A stretch of DNA of 64,000 bases from [Synechococcus] sp. NIES-970 (GTDB taxonomy: Bacteria > Cyanobacteriota > Cyanobacteriia > Cyanobacteriales > MRBY01). Location: the NCBI GenBank assembly GCA_002356215.1, contig AP017959.1, positions 2,682,195 to 2,746,194 on the forward strand. Reading direction: 5' to 3'. Of this stretch, positions 36,813-46,304 are shown in pieces. Both the position numbers and the translations under genes were made by a program. Under the pieces are notes generated by a model that was given only the letters and a program-made list of their open reading frames with translations, was not told the DNA's origin and searched no databases. Within the stretch, counting starts at the first letter, position 1, and every line of letters starts with the position of its first letter.

Positions 36813-37022
36813 CTAGATCACTTCGATTTCATCTTCCCGGAGATGGGCTGCGTACTTCGGCTCGAAACGGACCTTCACCGGAAGAGTTGCTGTGATAGGC
36901 CGGCCGATAACTGCCTCGATCTCTCCTTCCATTCCTTTTAAATCAAAGGCTTGTTTGCGGCTTTGGGGATGGTTATACACAATGACAGATGCTGTAACAC
37001 GGATGCGATCGCCAACATTCAT
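36813..37022 (-). CDS. ftrV: Ferredoxin-thioredoxin reductase, variable chain
   Basis: FtrV is the SH3-like beta-barrel subunit that stabilises the catalytic FtrC subunit; the enzyme passes electrons from ferredoxin to thioredoxin in light regulation. The 69-residue product begins MNVGDRIRVTASVIVYNHP, continues with FDLKGMEGEIEAVI, and ends KVRFEPKYAAHLREDEIEVI, all typical. The catalytic chain gene ftrC is not in the window. The gene is short but full length. Confidence 0.92.
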   Translation of the reverse strand: MNVGDRIRVTASVIVYNHPQSRKQAFDLKGMEGEIEAVIGRPITATLPVKVRFEPKYAAHLREDEIEVI

Positions 37023-37276
37023 AAACCTTTCTTGTCCTCACTCGTACATAAAATATCTCTAAGGCTCCCTAAGAAGCGCACAGCCTTCCTATTGTACATA
37101 GCCATGGATCTCTACAAAATGATTTTTGGGACATTGTTACTAAATTTCTCTAACCTGGGCATGAAAAATTGCTGTGATTTAAAAAGTCATACCCAAAAGT
37201 CATCTTGATTACAATGCTCTATAACGGATTAAACCTAGCTTGTCATTTCACAAAATCAATCAGGTCTCGTGATCCC

Positions 37277-39043
37277 CTAAAACTCTCTTCTAATACCAAC
37301 AACTGTGATATCGTCAAATTGTTCTGCTTCCCCAATATGTTTGATAACAGCACCAGTAATATTCTGGACTAAGTGATCAGCAGAATCATATGTTTGAAGC
37401 ATCATTTCTTTCAGATGATCCATGCCATAAAAAGATCCAGTGATTGATTTTGATTCAGGAATACCATCCGTATAAACGCAAAATAAATCTCCATTTTTAA
37501 ATTCCACTTCTTGTATCTGAAAAGGCAAATCAACCATCATTCCCACCGCTGGGCCAGTTGAATTCAAAACCTGCTTGATATTCCCTTGGGAATCCAAAAG
37601 AAAAGCTGGTTCATGGCCACCACTAACATATTTCATTATGCCAGTTTTTGTGTCCAACACACCAAAAAAAATAGTTGCAAACATCCCTGTATCGCCATGG
37701 TTTAAAGCCACATAATTATTAGCCAGAGAAATAGCTTCAAGTGCTGGTTGATAGTTGTCTTCTCTCCTTAGGCTTTCGAGATCAAGGATCTTGTGAGATT
37801 CCAAATGAAGTCCATCTAAAAGTGTTTGCCCAGAAAAAATTCTGATTAGACTACGAAAAAGCCCCATAAATAAAGCTGCGCCAACACCTTTGTCACAAAC
37901 ATCTGCAACTACGATGCCAATTGCATCATTAGGTAATTCAAATAAATCATAAAAATCACCAGAAAGTTGTTTTGCTGGACTAAAAAAAGTACTAAATTCC
38001 CAACCTTTTTTATTTGGAATTTCAGACGGCAGAAAATTTTTTTGCATTTGTCGTCCTTTATCCAGTTCATTCTGCATAATGGAAGACAGGGTTTCCAATT
38101 GGTGAGTATATAGGACTTCCTTGTCTCTTAATTTTTTACGCTCTAGAGATGCTTCGATACGAGCTTTTAACAAAACAGGATCACAAGGCTTAGGCAAGTA
38201 ATCTTCTGCGCCAATTTGAATACACTGAACAATATGCTGAAAATCATCCAAAGCCGAAATCATCACTACTGGAATAAACTGAAATTCAGTGTGGCTTTTC
38301 AAGAATTTCAAGAATTCATAACCAGTGACTTCTGGCATTATTACATCTAAAAGAATAATGTCAAATAAGTGTTGTTTCAAAATATCAATAGCAAGTTTTG
38401 CACTAAGACAAGTAGTAACTTGATGGCCTTGTCGAGTTAGTTGACGTTCTAGAAGATCTACATTAGCTTGATTATCATCTACTACTAAAATTCGTCCCAA
38501 CAGATCTCTTCTGGCTTTTTGGGTACTCTGATTTAAAACATCTTCTGTGTTTTCTTCAAAAAAATCGCTAGATATATTGAAGGTTGTGTTTTCAATCCTT
38601 AAAGAGTCTTGGAAATTTTCGTAGATACTTTCGAGACTATAAACAAGATTTTTGAGTTTTGTCGTTGCTATTTGGATTTTTTCTAAATCTTGAATAAGTT
38701 CCTCGTCTATGATTTCATCGCGTAATTCACTTATTTTTAAGAAAATATTTTCTATGGAAGGTGCCATGAGCAAAAGCACTTTAGAAAAACATTCTTTTAA
38801 CAGAAAAGGCTCTGGCTTAGATTTTTTATCTGATGCCAGTAGATTATTGATGATTTCCAAGAGTTCATGGGCTTGGTCAATCACATAACTGCATTTTTTT
38901 GCAGAAGAAGATTCTATTTCTTCTAGATCTTCTTGAACTATCTCCGCATATCCAATAATCGCGTTAATTGGTGTGCGAAGCTCATGACGAATCAAAGAAA
39001 GTAATTGATATAAAGTTTCAGTTTGAATATTATTTTTTGTCAT
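37277..39043 (-). CDS. HisKA-REC-PP2C (SpoIIE-type) phosphatase, IcfG-like
   Basis: A 588-residue regulator. Residues 15-90 are a HisKA-type region with the phospho-acceptor box SLIRHELRTPINAIIGYAE, but no HATPase domain follows. A receiver with Asp in IILLDVIMPEVTG occupies about 185-305. The C-terminus (about 345-588) is a metal-dependent Ser/Thr phosphatase of the SpoIIE/RsbU class: LSGDFYDLFE, VVADVCDKGVGAALFM, YVSGGHEPAFLL, VYTDGIPES, FDDITVVGI. By analogy it dephosphorylates the STAS proteins encoded upstream, with activity set by phosphorylation of its own receiver from another kinase. It is the last gene of the run and comparable to IcfG of Synechocystis, from memory. Confidence 0.88.
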   Translation of the reverse strand: MTKNNIQTETLYQLLSLIRHELRTPINAIIGYAEIVQEDLEEIESSSAKKCSYVIDQAHELLEIINNLLASDKKSKPEPFLLKECFSKVLLLMAPSIENIFLKISELRDEIIDEELIQDLEKIQIATTKLKNLVYSLESIYENFQDSLRIENTTFNISSDFFEENTEDVLNQSTQKARRDLLGRILVVDDNQANVDLLERQLTRQGHQVTTCLSAKLAIDILKQHLFDIILLDVIMPEVTGYEFLKFLKSHTEFQFIPVVMISALDDFQHIVQCIQIGAEDYLPKPCDPVLLKARIEASLERKKLRDKEVLYTHQLETLSSIMQNELDKGRQMQKNFLPSEIPNKKGWEFSTFFSPAKQLSGDFYDLFELPNDAIGIVVADVCDKGVGAALFMGLFRSLIRIFSGQTLLDGLHLESHKILDLESLRREDNYQPALEAISLANNYVALNHGDTGMFATIFFGVLDTKTGIMKYVSGGHEPAFLLDSQGNIKQVLNSTGPAVGMMVDLPFQIQEVEFKNGDLFCVYTDGIPESKSITGSFYGMDHLKEMMLQTYDSADHLVQNITGAVIKHIGEAEQFDDITVVGIRREF

Positions 39044-39061
39044 AAAATAAGGGGAAATTTC

Positions 39062-39427
39062 TTAAGTTGACAAAAGAGTATTTATTTTTTCCAAGAGTCG
39101 CTTAAATTCTATCGGCTTAGTATCATAATCGTCGCATCCAGCAGCAAACGCTTTTGTGCGATCACTTGCCATGGCATGGGCAGTTAAGGCAATAATTGGG
39201 ATATTAGCCGTGACCTCTTGATTCTTAAGATGCTTAGTCGCCGTCCAGCCATCAATAATTGGCAAACTCATATCCATCAAAATCAAATCAGGTGTTTCTG
39301 ATGATGCCATGCTAATCGCCTGTTCGCCATCAACGGCAATAACAACATCAAATCCTTTGCGAATAAGCCTCCTAGAGAGCATATCCCGATTCATTTCATT
39401 GTCTTCAACTAAGAGAATCTTATTCAT
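39062..39427 (-). CDS. Single-domain response regulator (CheY-like)
   Basis: A 121-residue stand-alone receiver: acidic pocket in ILLVEDNEMN, phospho-acceptor Asp 53 region in LILMDMSLPIIDG, Thr in ALTAHAM and Lys in YDTKPIEF. No output domain. It ends 18 bases before the HisKA-REC-PP2C gene, so it is co-transcribed. It may carry phosphate to or from the HisKA-type histidine of that protein; this is inference. Confidence 0.9.
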   Translation of the reverse strand: MNKILLVEDNEMNRDMLSRRLIRKGFDVVIAVDGEQAISMASSETPDLILMDMSLPIIDGWTATKHLKNQEVTANIPIIALTAHAMASDRTKAFAAGCDDYDTKPIEFKRLLEKINTLLST

Positions 39428-39510
39428 TATTATTTATTTCTTTTCAATCTATTTTTGATAAAAGTAGTAGCTGATTGAGCAGCTCCGACAGAATTTTAAA
39501 TGTATTAAAC

Positions 39511-39951
39511 TTAATTTTGCACATCAATGTTCATTATAAAAATATTATAATTATAGTTGTCGGCTCTCTCATATTGAAATCCATCAACAGAATTCAATGC
39601 CAAAAAAACACCTAAACCGCCTATCTCTCTCTCTTCTAAACTAAGGGATAGATCTTCTGCCGATGGAAGATCACGTGTTGTTGGGTCATAGGGAATACCC
39701 TGATCTTTAAGTGTGATGACTAAGCTTGATTCATTAATTTCTGCTTTTAGGGTAATATTTTTTGCTATATTTACTTTTTGATGGCCATATAAAATAACAT
39801 TTGTTGCAATTTCATCAATTGCCAAACGAAGATTATACGCAGATTTTTTACTCAAGCCTGCTTTTTGAGCAACGTCTAAAACCCAAGATGCTATTGTAGA
39901 TAATGAGTCTAAAGATGCTGGACAACTTAAATCATCTGGGATAGAAGACAT
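39511..39951 (-). CDS. RsbW-like anti-sigma-type serine kinase (HATPase)
   Basis: A 146-residue GHKL ATPase of the RsbW/SpoIIAB class: N-box LAIDEIATNVILYG, G1 LKDQGIPYDP and G2 EIGGLGVFLAL. Such kinases phosphorylate a partner STAS protein on serine, and the free form binds sigma factor or another target. Two STAS proteins are encoded in the same run, one immediately before it and one upstream of glgX. Which of them is the partner, and whether the target is a sigma factor, cannot be read. Between it and the STAS gene lies a gap of about 100 bases. Confidence 0.88.
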   Translation of the reverse strand: MSSIPDDLSCPASLDSLSTIASWVLDVAQKAGLSKKSAYNLRLAIDEIATNVILYGHQKVNIAKNITLKAEINESSLVITLKDQGIPYDPTTRDLPSAEDLSLSLEEREIGGLGVFLALNSVDGFQYERADNYNYNIFIMNIDVQN

Positions 39952-40054
39952 AATTTATGTAAGCTCGAAACCAAGAAACAAATAATTTATCTGTATAAAA
40001 AAGACTTCCTAAAAAATCTTTTATTTATATAGCCATGTCACTTAGGAGAATGTT

Positions 40055-40363
40055 TTATTCTTCAAGCACAACACTATGATGAAATCCCGTTTTTTTAATG
40101 GTTTCTTTTACCATTTCTTGGGTATTTATAAGATAAATTGTCACCGCACTTCCCATCTGCTGCTTGGAGAATATTAATACTCTCAGACCTGCACTAGCCA
40201 TGTAATCAAGGTTCTTTAAGTCTAAAATCAGCTCCCTAAGATCATAGGCTGCAGCTTCTTTGATTTTTTCCTGAAAAAGTTCTGCAGAACTGGCATCTAG
40301 CTGACCTGACAGATTTATGGTTGCAACATCATTATTAACACTTAAAGTAACTTCTAAAGACAT
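40055..40363 (-). CDS. STAS domain anti-anti-sigma-type protein (second copy)
   Basis: A 102-residue STAS protein: SVNNDVATINLSGQLDASSAELFQEKI followed by LILDLKNLDYMASAGLRVL, in which the Ser of the ASAGL motif occupies the expected phosphorylation region. I chose ATG 40363, preceded by AGGA at the right distance; an upstream in-frame TTG at 40429 overlaps the glgX end. It lies directly after glgX and before the kinase gene, the place of an RsbV-type partner of that kinase. Confidence 0.88.
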   Translation of the reverse strand: MSLEVTLSVNNDVATINLSGQLDASSAELFQEKIKEAAAYDLRELILDLKNLDYMASAGLRVLIFSKQQMGSAVTIYLINTQEMVKETIKKTGFHHSVVLEE

Positions 40364-40418
40364 ATTTTTTCCTGATAAATTGACAAATTTTAATAGGGCT
40401 TGAATTTTGGGCATGAAA

Positions 40419-42536
40419 TTATCTGGCAATCAAAATAACGGCTGATCGCTCTCTAAGGAATAAACCCGATTGATTATCAATCATAATTTCATTTCCAGGA
40501 GAATTAATGTCCATAGGACTAGCGACTCCTGTATTAGCAAAAATATACCATTTTTTACCTTCAAGAGTTCGCGGTAATTCAAAGTAATGTGCTTGCCAAT
40601 GCATGTTAAATGCAACGTATATCCTTTCATCAGCGATAGTTCCCTGTTTAGCATGTTTTCCACACAACATAAAAGCAATGATATGCGAAGAAGACCAATC
40701 AGCTTGCCAAGCCTGAGTTCCATGCCAACTGATATCAGGGAGTCCACTACCTACATAATCTTTATTTTGAAAATGATGGGTGTTTCTCAACACAGGATGG
40801 GCATTACGGAAAGCAATCATTGCTTTTGTAAAACGAAATAATTCATGATTTTTACTTAACAAATTCCAATTCAACCAATTCAATTCGTTGTCATGGCAAT
40901 ATGTATTATTGTTTCCGTTTTTGGTCCTACCAAATTCGTCTCCCATCAAGATCATAGGGACACCCTGACTAACCATCAACATCACTATGGCATTTTTAAT
41001 TTGACGGTAACGCAAACTTAAAATTTGTGGATCATCGGTTGGCCCTTCAACACCGCAATTCCAACTATCATTGTCATTACTTCCATCATTATTGTTTTCT
41101 CCATTAGCTATATTTTGTTTTTGGTTGTAAGAAACCAAATCCATTAATGTAAAGCCATCATGACAGGTGATAAAGTTAATAGATGTTGCTGGAGAGCGAC
41201 CAGATGCTGCATACAAATCAGGAGAGCCTTGTAAACGTTGAGCTACCTCTCCAACATTACCATCCCCTTTTAAAAATTTCCGTATACTATCTCTGTATTT
41301 GCCGTTCCATTCCGCCCAACGACCATATGCAGGAAAAGAACCAACTTGATAAAGACCACCTGCGTCCCATGCTTCTGCGATGAGCTTGCATTTAGCTAAG
41401 ATTGGATCAAATGCTAAGCTTTCTAATAAAGGAGGATTAGTCAAAGGATAACCCCACGGATCACGACCTAAAATAGCCGCCAAGTCAAATCGAAATCCAT
41501 CAATATGGTATTCAGCAGCCCAATAACGTAAACAATCTAAAACCATTCCCCGCACAATTGGATTATTACAATTGAGGGTATTACCAGTACCACTAAAATT
41601 AAAATAATAACCTTCTGGGGTTAGCATATAGTATGTTTTATTATCAATGCCACGGAAAGAAATAGTCGGCCCTTTTTCATTTCCTTCTGCTGTATGATTA
41701 AAAACAACATCTAAAATGACTTCAATGCCATGCTTATGTAATGTTTTGACTAAATTTTTAAATTCGTCAACTTGCATTCCATACTTCCCAGTAGCTGCAT
41801 AACCAGTTTTAGGTGCAAAAAAACCAACGGTACTATAGCCCCAGTAATTAACCAGTAGTTCTCCTGTTTCAGGGTTTAGACGACTATTCTCAAATTCATC
41901 AAATTCATAAATAGGCATTAACTCAATAGTATTAATACCTAATTCTTTAAAATAGGGGATTTTTTCAAGAATACCCGCAAAAGTTCCCTGGTGTTTTTCT
42001 TTTATTCCGGAAGAAGGATGACGCGTAAAACTACGTACGTGCATTTCATAAATAATTTGATCTTCTGGAGGAATTTCTAATAGACAGTCATCTTCCCAGT
42101 CAAAGTCATCAAAGGCGATTCGCGACCGATGCTGATAAATATCTTGCCAGTCAGGTGTTACCCCCCATACATCTCGTCCACCAATGCTTCTAGCATAGGG
42201 ATCCATTAAGATTTTACTCTTGTCAAACCAATGACCTTCTTTAAAATCATTTGGGCCATCCATTCGATAACCATACTCAAGATTTTCGTAGTCAAGATCA
42301 AAAACTATCATGCAATAAACGTTGCCAATACGAAATTCCGTAGGAAATGGAATTTCAATCAATGGTTCTTTAGCATGTTTTTCAAAAAGAACTAATATGC
42401 ATGAAGTTGCATAGCTAGAATATATTGAAAAATTGATTCCACCCGGAACAAGAGTCGCACCAAATGGAAAAGGTTTCCCACAACGCAACTTATATTGGTG
42501 ATAGGTGTGTGTGGGATGAACGTCAATTCTCTGCAT
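40419..42536 (-). CDS. glgX: Glycogen debranching enzyme GlgX (isoamylase-type)
   Basis: A 705-residue GH13 enzyme that hydrolyses alpha-1,6 branches of glycogen. The N-terminal CBM48-like region (RCGKPFPFGATLVPGGINFSIYS) precedes the catalytic barrel: DVVFNHTAEG, GFRFDLAAILGRD (nucleophile Asp), LIAEAWDAGG (acid/base Glu), FITCHDGFTLMDL and the C-terminal beta domain with IYVAFNMHWQ. It stands between two STAS genes in a regulatory run, which suggests that glycogen mobilisation is co-regulated with the partner switch. Long intact frame, AT-rich, no HIP1. Confidence 0.95.
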   Translation of the reverse strand: MQRIDVHPTHTYHQYKLRCGKPFPFGATLVPGGINFSIYSSYATSCILVLFEKHAKEPLIEIPFPTEFRIGNVYCMIVFDLDYENLEYGYRMDGPNDFKEGHWFDKSKILMDPYARSIGGRDVWGVTPDWQDIYQHRSRIAFDDFDWEDDCLLEIPPEDQIIYEMHVRSFTRHPSSGIKEKHQGTFAGILEKIPYFKELGINTIELMPIYEFDEFENSRLNPETGELLVNYWGYSTVGFFAPKTGYAATGKYGMQVDEFKNLVKTLHKHGIEVILDVVFNHTAEGNEKGPTISFRGIDNKTYYMLTPEGYYFNFSGTGNTLNCNNPIVRGMVLDCLRYWAAEYHIDGFRFDLAAILGRDPWGYPLTNPPLLESLAFDPILAKCKLIAEAWDAGGLYQVGSFPAYGRWAEWNGKYRDSIRKFLKGDGNVGEVAQRLQGSPDLYAASGRSPATSINFITCHDGFTLMDLVSYNQKQNIANGENNNDGSNDNDSWNCGVEGPTDDPQILSLRYRQIKNAIVMLMVSQGVPMILMGDEFGRTKNGNNNTYCHDNELNWLNWNLLSKNHELFRFTKAMIAFRNAHPVLRNTHHFQNKDYVGSGLPDISWHGTQAWQADWSSSHIIAFMLCGKHAKQGTIADERIYVAFNMHWQAHYFELPRTLEGKKWYIFANTGVASPMDINSPGNEIMIDNQSGLFLRERSAVILIAR

Positions 42537-42600
42537 TTTTAGTATTGCACCGTAGGATAAAGCATTTATTTTCTAAACTAAGCTTGTTTAGATATTCTTG

Positions 42601-42936
42601 TTATGTTTGAAAAACTGTTGTTGCTTCTTCTAGAGAAGAATAAGTTTTAAAGAAACTCAAAAAGCCAGTTACAGCCATTGTGTCCTGAACATCTTCAGAT
42701 AAACCTACGATTACTAAAATACTGTTTTGACCTGTTGATTGTCGGTGTAATGAAAGCAACATGCGCAAACCAGCACTAGACATATAGGCGACTTTTGTCA
42801 TATCCAAAATGATTTTAGCGCTTGGTTTAATAATTGGTAAAATTTGTTCAGTAACAATTGGCGCTGTGCTCGCATCAATATCGCCAGTAAGTGACGCAAT
42901 TTGCAGATCATCAATAGTTTGAAGAGATATTTGCAT
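42601..42936 (-). CDS. STAS domain anti-anti-sigma-type protein (first copy)
   Basis: A 111-residue STAS protein with ISLQTIDDLQIASLTGDIDA, then KIILDMTKVAYMSSAGLRMLL; the serines of SSAGL lie where SpoIIAA/RsbV-type proteins are phosphorylated. I chose ATG 42936 because the STAS fold begins there; the longer frame starts at an ATG at 43014 inside the gap after the AGE gene and adds a hydrophobic, unconserved leader. It precedes glgX. It is only moderately similar to the second STAS protein, so the two may serve different partners. Confidence 0.85.
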   Translation of the reverse strand: MQISLQTIDDLQIASLTGDIDASTAPIVTEQILPIIKPSAKIILDMTKVAYMSSAGLRMLLSLHRQSTGQNSILVIVGLSEDVQDTMAVTGFLSFFKTYSSLEEATTVFQT

Positions 42937-43025
42937 AATATTTATGATGGATAAGATAATCAATATGTTCAAATAACCAGGTAAAGCTTGAATTCCAAAC
43001 CTTGTTTGTATCAAGCTTTATTTTT

Positions 43026-44843
43026 TTAGTTGGGCAGTATCTGAACCTTGATTTTGATGCGTTCATGGGTTTTAGGTAGATTGACTGTTAATTCATCTGC
43101 ATCAAAATTAGTATAAGGTTCACCATCAATTTCACATTTTCCAATTTTCACACTGCCTTTAGGCAGAATATCCGGTGCAACCCTTAAAATATTATCAGGA
43201 AAGCCGCCAGGAATTGGTTTAAAATAAAAGTCCATTGGCTGTTTTGTAATCAATAAATTAGTATAAACAGCAGCAAGATAACATAATTCAAAAGAATGAT
43301 AGCCGCTCATGGAATGACTTCCTTTTCCACGTTCATTACCACCAGAAAGATAAGGGATACCATTGGCCAGAACATTAAAATACACGCCTCCATCTTCTAA
43401 ATCGAGGAACCAAGCGTTATAAAAAGCAGCAGCTTCTCGAGCTAAACGATGATACTCTTTATTTGTTAGAGTGCCAGATAAAATTAGATAGGCAAGGATA
43501 GATTGTTCCTGCTGCCACCAGGCTTTTCGATCATGCCAAACAAAACGATATTGAGTTTCACCTTCTGCTAGGGAACGCTCAAGCACGTCATACCAGCCGC
43601 CTCGTTGTTGATCACTACCAACATCAGGCATTAAATTGGCAATTTTTTGAGCTAAAGAGGAATATTTTTCTTTTCCTTTTAGGCTCTGCATACGCATCAA
43701 ATTCCAGGCAATTTTAAGATTATGACCGACGACAGCGCGGTTCTGTTGCCATCCCCAAGTTTTATCGTGGGACCAATCTTCATAGAAGCGCTCTTGCACA
43801 AATGGGCTATTTTCATAATCAGGAAAATATTTTTCAATCGTATCAAACGTATATTCAATCATCTCTGCATACTCTTGTTTGCCAGTTACTAGCCAGAGAT
43901 TAATTAGATATGCAGGAGCATGATCGCCTACTGAATTCCAATTTTTTTTCGCCTTATTATCTCCTAATGTATCACTGCGAGGATCTAGGGTTAGGGGATC
44001 TAAATGGGAAAAATAACCACCATATTCACTTTTATCTAAGAAGAATTTATCAAAAAGCTTGATGGTTTTTTCGGTATCCTCCATAATCCGGGGATCACCG
44101 GTGCATCGGTAAGTTTGAACAGGGCCAGCTAGCGCATAAATTTGCTCATAGGCGGGAATTGCATAATAATCATCGCCAAACTCTGAAGCAAAGATTTTTG
44201 TTTCGCGATCACCTTGTACATCGATACCGTGATACCAATACACAATATCTTCATCAAGATCAACAAAGCGCATGTGTTCACGGAGATATTCTGTACCCCG
44301 TTCTGCTGCTTTTAGAAAGCTATCATTGCCTGTCATCATAAAAGCAGTAGCAAAACCATATACAAGACGAGAAATAGTATCAGTTTCTTGGCGAAAACTA
44401 TTCGTTTGCATGCCAGAAAGATTTAAGTCTGTTCGATATCGACGGTAATCATAATCTCCTTCCCCAAACTGTGCTTTCAAGTAAAATTTACCTAAGGCAT
44501 TAATTTGCTTAACCCACCAATCTTGCTTTTCAAAAACATATTCATTCTGTTTAAAACCAACAAAAACAAGATTTTTTGCATCAAAAATCTGACTATCAGG
44601 ATAAAAAATACCATAGGCGAATAAGTAACGACCAGGCAAAAGCATAGAACGCATGCTGCCAGTGGCGTCGGGATAGCCTTCTTCAAAATTTTGAATAATT
44701 TTAGCGTATGCCATGGCAGACAATTTTACTAAAAATTCACGACCGTCTGAAGTTTTCAAGCCAAACGTGTCTTCAGATTCATTGAAACTAGTAACATACC
44801 CGGCGATTAGATCAGAAAAAGAAAAACTTGTGGTGGATGACAT
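43026..44843 (-). CDS. AGE-epimerase-like (N-acylglucosamine 2-epimerase / renin-binding type) protein
   Basis: A 605-residue protein. The first 130 residues form a separate beta-rich part (ITSFNESEDTFGLKTSD-type strands; LIAGYVTSFNESEDTFGLKT, PGRYLFAYGIFYPD). The remainder is an (alpha/alpha)6 barrel typical of AGE and related sugar isomerases: RLVYGFATAFMMTGND, YAIPAYEQIYALAGPVQTY, TWGWQQNRAVVGHNLKIAWNLM, WWQQEQSILAYLIL. Conserved His in VGHNLK and the Trp-rich end support a sugar-binding barrel. True substrate could be a free sugar or a glycogen-derived saccharide. It is a standard member of the icfG-type cluster, from memory. Confidence 0.82.
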   Translation of the reverse strand: MSSTTSFSFSDLIAGYVTSFNESEDTFGLKTSDGREFLVKLSAMAYAKIIQNFEEGYPDATGSMRSMLLPGRYLFAYGIFYPDSQIFDAKNLVFVGFKQNEYVFEKQDWWVKQINALGKFYLKAQFGEGDYDYRRYRTDLNLSGMQTNSFRQETDTISRLVYGFATAFMMTGNDSFLKAAERGTEYLREHMRFVDLDEDIVYWYHGIDVQGDRETKIFASEFGDDYYAIPAYEQIYALAGPVQTYRCTGDPRIMEDTEKTIKLFDKFFLDKSEYGGYFSHLDPLTLDPRSDTLGDNKAKKNWNSVGDHAPAYLINLWLVTGKQEYAEMIEYTFDTIEKYFPDYENSPFVQERFYEDWSHDKTWGWQQNRAVVGHNLKIAWNLMRMQSLKGKEKYSSLAQKIANLMPDVGSDQQRGGWYDVLERSLAEGETQYRFVWHDRKAWWQQEQSILAYLILSGTLTNKEYHRLAREAAAFYNAWFLDLEDGGVYFNVLANGIPYLSGGNERGKGSHSMSGYHSFELCYLAAVYTNLLITKQPMDFYFKPIPGGFPDNILRVAPDILPKGSVKIGKCEIDGEPYTNFDADELTVNLPKTHERIKIKVQILPN

Positions 44844-44897
44844 ATTGATTTATTCTTAAAAACAAAAAGTGGGAAATTAAAATAAGCTACTCATTTG

Positions 44898-45500
44898 TTA
44901 ATGTTGAGACTTTTCAATTTCATCAACAAAAACCTTCATGAATTGATCGACAATACCAGGATGTTTGGCAGTGATTAAATTACCATCAATGACCAAATCT
45001 GCTGTCGCTTCACCTTCATAGATAACTTCAGCACCCGCATTTTCAACATCACAAATAATATTGTGAGCACAGGTTACTTTTTTGCCTTGAATCAAGTCGG
45101 TATCAGCACAAAATAGCCAAAGACTATGGCAGATTGCTCCTAATTTAACATTCGAAGCTTGGGTCGCTTTACGGAGAAAATTAACTGCTGGGGCTTGATT
45201 TTTCTGGCCCTTCTTAACGTTCACTTGATATCGCAAGCGGTCCATTGCGTAAGCGCCAATACAAATAATACCTCGGTAGTCTTCTGGTAAAATGTCATTG
45301 ACTTCTGTCGTCACAGTAACAGAATATTCAATTTTGTTATTTTCAGGGTTAGAGCTAAAAGAAAGCTCTGCATTACCCCATAAGTGAGATATGTACTCTA
45401 CGTCATATCCATGCTGTGGAAAATAATCATTAAAACGATGGAATTCAGTGCCATCAAAATGTTCTTCGATAAGAACGCCAATCTTGCCTTTATTATCCAT
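44898..45500 (-). CDS. DJ-1/PfpI family protein
   Basis: A 200-residue member of the DJ-1/PfpI superfamily: IGVLIEEHFDGTEFHRF at the N-terminus, the nucleophile elbow GAICHSLWLF with Cys and His, and HPGIVDQFMKVFVDEI at the C-terminus. Members act as amidases, glyoxalases, chaperones or amidotransferases; the AICHS elbow is close to the protease/amidase-like PfpI group. Its substrate is not predictable here. It is transcribed between the unknown gene and the AGE gene. The starting strands carry the expected acidic residue (EE in LIEEH). Confidence 0.85.
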   Translation of the reverse strand: MDNKGKIGVLIEEHFDGTEFHRFNDYFPQHGYDVEYISHLWGNAELSFSSNPENNKIEYSVTVTTEVNDILPEDYRGIICIGAYAMDRLRYQVNVKKGQKNQAPAVNFLRKATQASNVKLGAICHSLWLFCADTDLIQGKKVTCAHNIICDVENAGAEVIYEGEATADLVIDGNLITAKHPGIVDQFMKVFVDEIEKSQH

Positions 45501-45689
45501 GGTAAAACTTTTTAGGTAACTCGAAGTTTAATCTTGAAACAAGTGCTCAAAGGAAAATAAAAAACATTTCCACCAAGGCTACTGTGACTTGTATTTTTCA
45601 GCTGCTGCTTAGAAAAAATGTTGAAGTTAAAATCTTTTTGGGTTTGTGCTTCTCTTCCACAAGAAATTTTGAATATGATCAAAACTAGC

Positions 45690-46256
45690 TTAATCTAGGG
45701 TGATTAATGTTAAAAGCTCATCGGGAGCAAAAACATCTCTGTAGAAAGTAAGTTGTTCTGTTTTGAGATAACAACCCCCACGGTGCCCTCGACGAACCCA
45801 GGTGACATTTCCTTTTGCAAGGGTTTCGTTCGTTGCGTCATCTACGCACTTCCATTCAAAGTAAGTATGTTCTCCAGAAAAGAGAACAATAGGCCAGCAC
45901 ATGGTGACATCGGGTTGAGAGATCAAGGCCCACCAATGCTTTTCTCTTTCTTGTTGTTCACTTAAGCCATAGTAAGGCCCGTCTTGGCATAAGTAAACTA
46001 AATCATCGCGATATTCCCCAGTCAAAATGTCTCCGCGCCCTTGTCTTAATGCTTCACAATGGGTCGGCCACCATTCTTTATTTTCCTGTTCAATTTGTTT
46101 GAGAGAGTAGTGATCGTTAATCGCAGGCAGTTGTGGTTCTTTCATTGCCACGATTTCTTCAGCGTCGCGAATAAGCTTTGTGGCTAGTTCGGCAGAGACT
46201 AAGCCAGGGCGAGAGTAATCTGCTGATAAATCTTGATAGTAACTAATCCGTTTCAT
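45690..46256 (-). CDS. Protein of unknown function in icfG-type cluster
   Basis: A 188-residue soluble protein without a recognised catalytic motif. It begins MKRISYYQDLSADYSRPGL, has a Trp-rich centre (ENKEWWPTHCEALRQG, EKHWWALISQPDVTMCWPIVLF) and ends with strands (HTYFEWKCVDDATNETLAKGNVTW, GGCYLKTEQLTFYRD). The strand-rich end resembles NTF2/SnoaL-like barrels, but this is only an impression. It is the second gene of the run, 48 bases after the CMD gene, and corresponds by position to an unknown gene of the Synechocystis icfG region, from memory. Confidence 0.75.
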   Translation of the reverse strand: MKRISYYQDLSADYSRPGLVSAELATKLIRDAEEIVAMKEPQLPAINDHYSLKQIEQENKEWWPTHCEALRQGRGDILTGEYRDDLVYLCQDGPYYGLSEQQEREKHWWALISQPDVTMCWPIVLFSGEHTYFEWKCVDDATNETLAKGNVTWVRRGHRGGCYLKTEQLTFYRDVFAPDELLTLITLD

Positions 46257-46304
46257 ATGATATCTAGATTAAATGTCAGTAGTAACAAATGAAAAATTAA
46301 AGAT

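Noticed and set aside
39121-44220. GCGATCAC and TGATCGCT sites within the HIP1-free block
   Set aside because: They differ from GCGATCGC by one or more bases, so they do not count as HIP1 sites.
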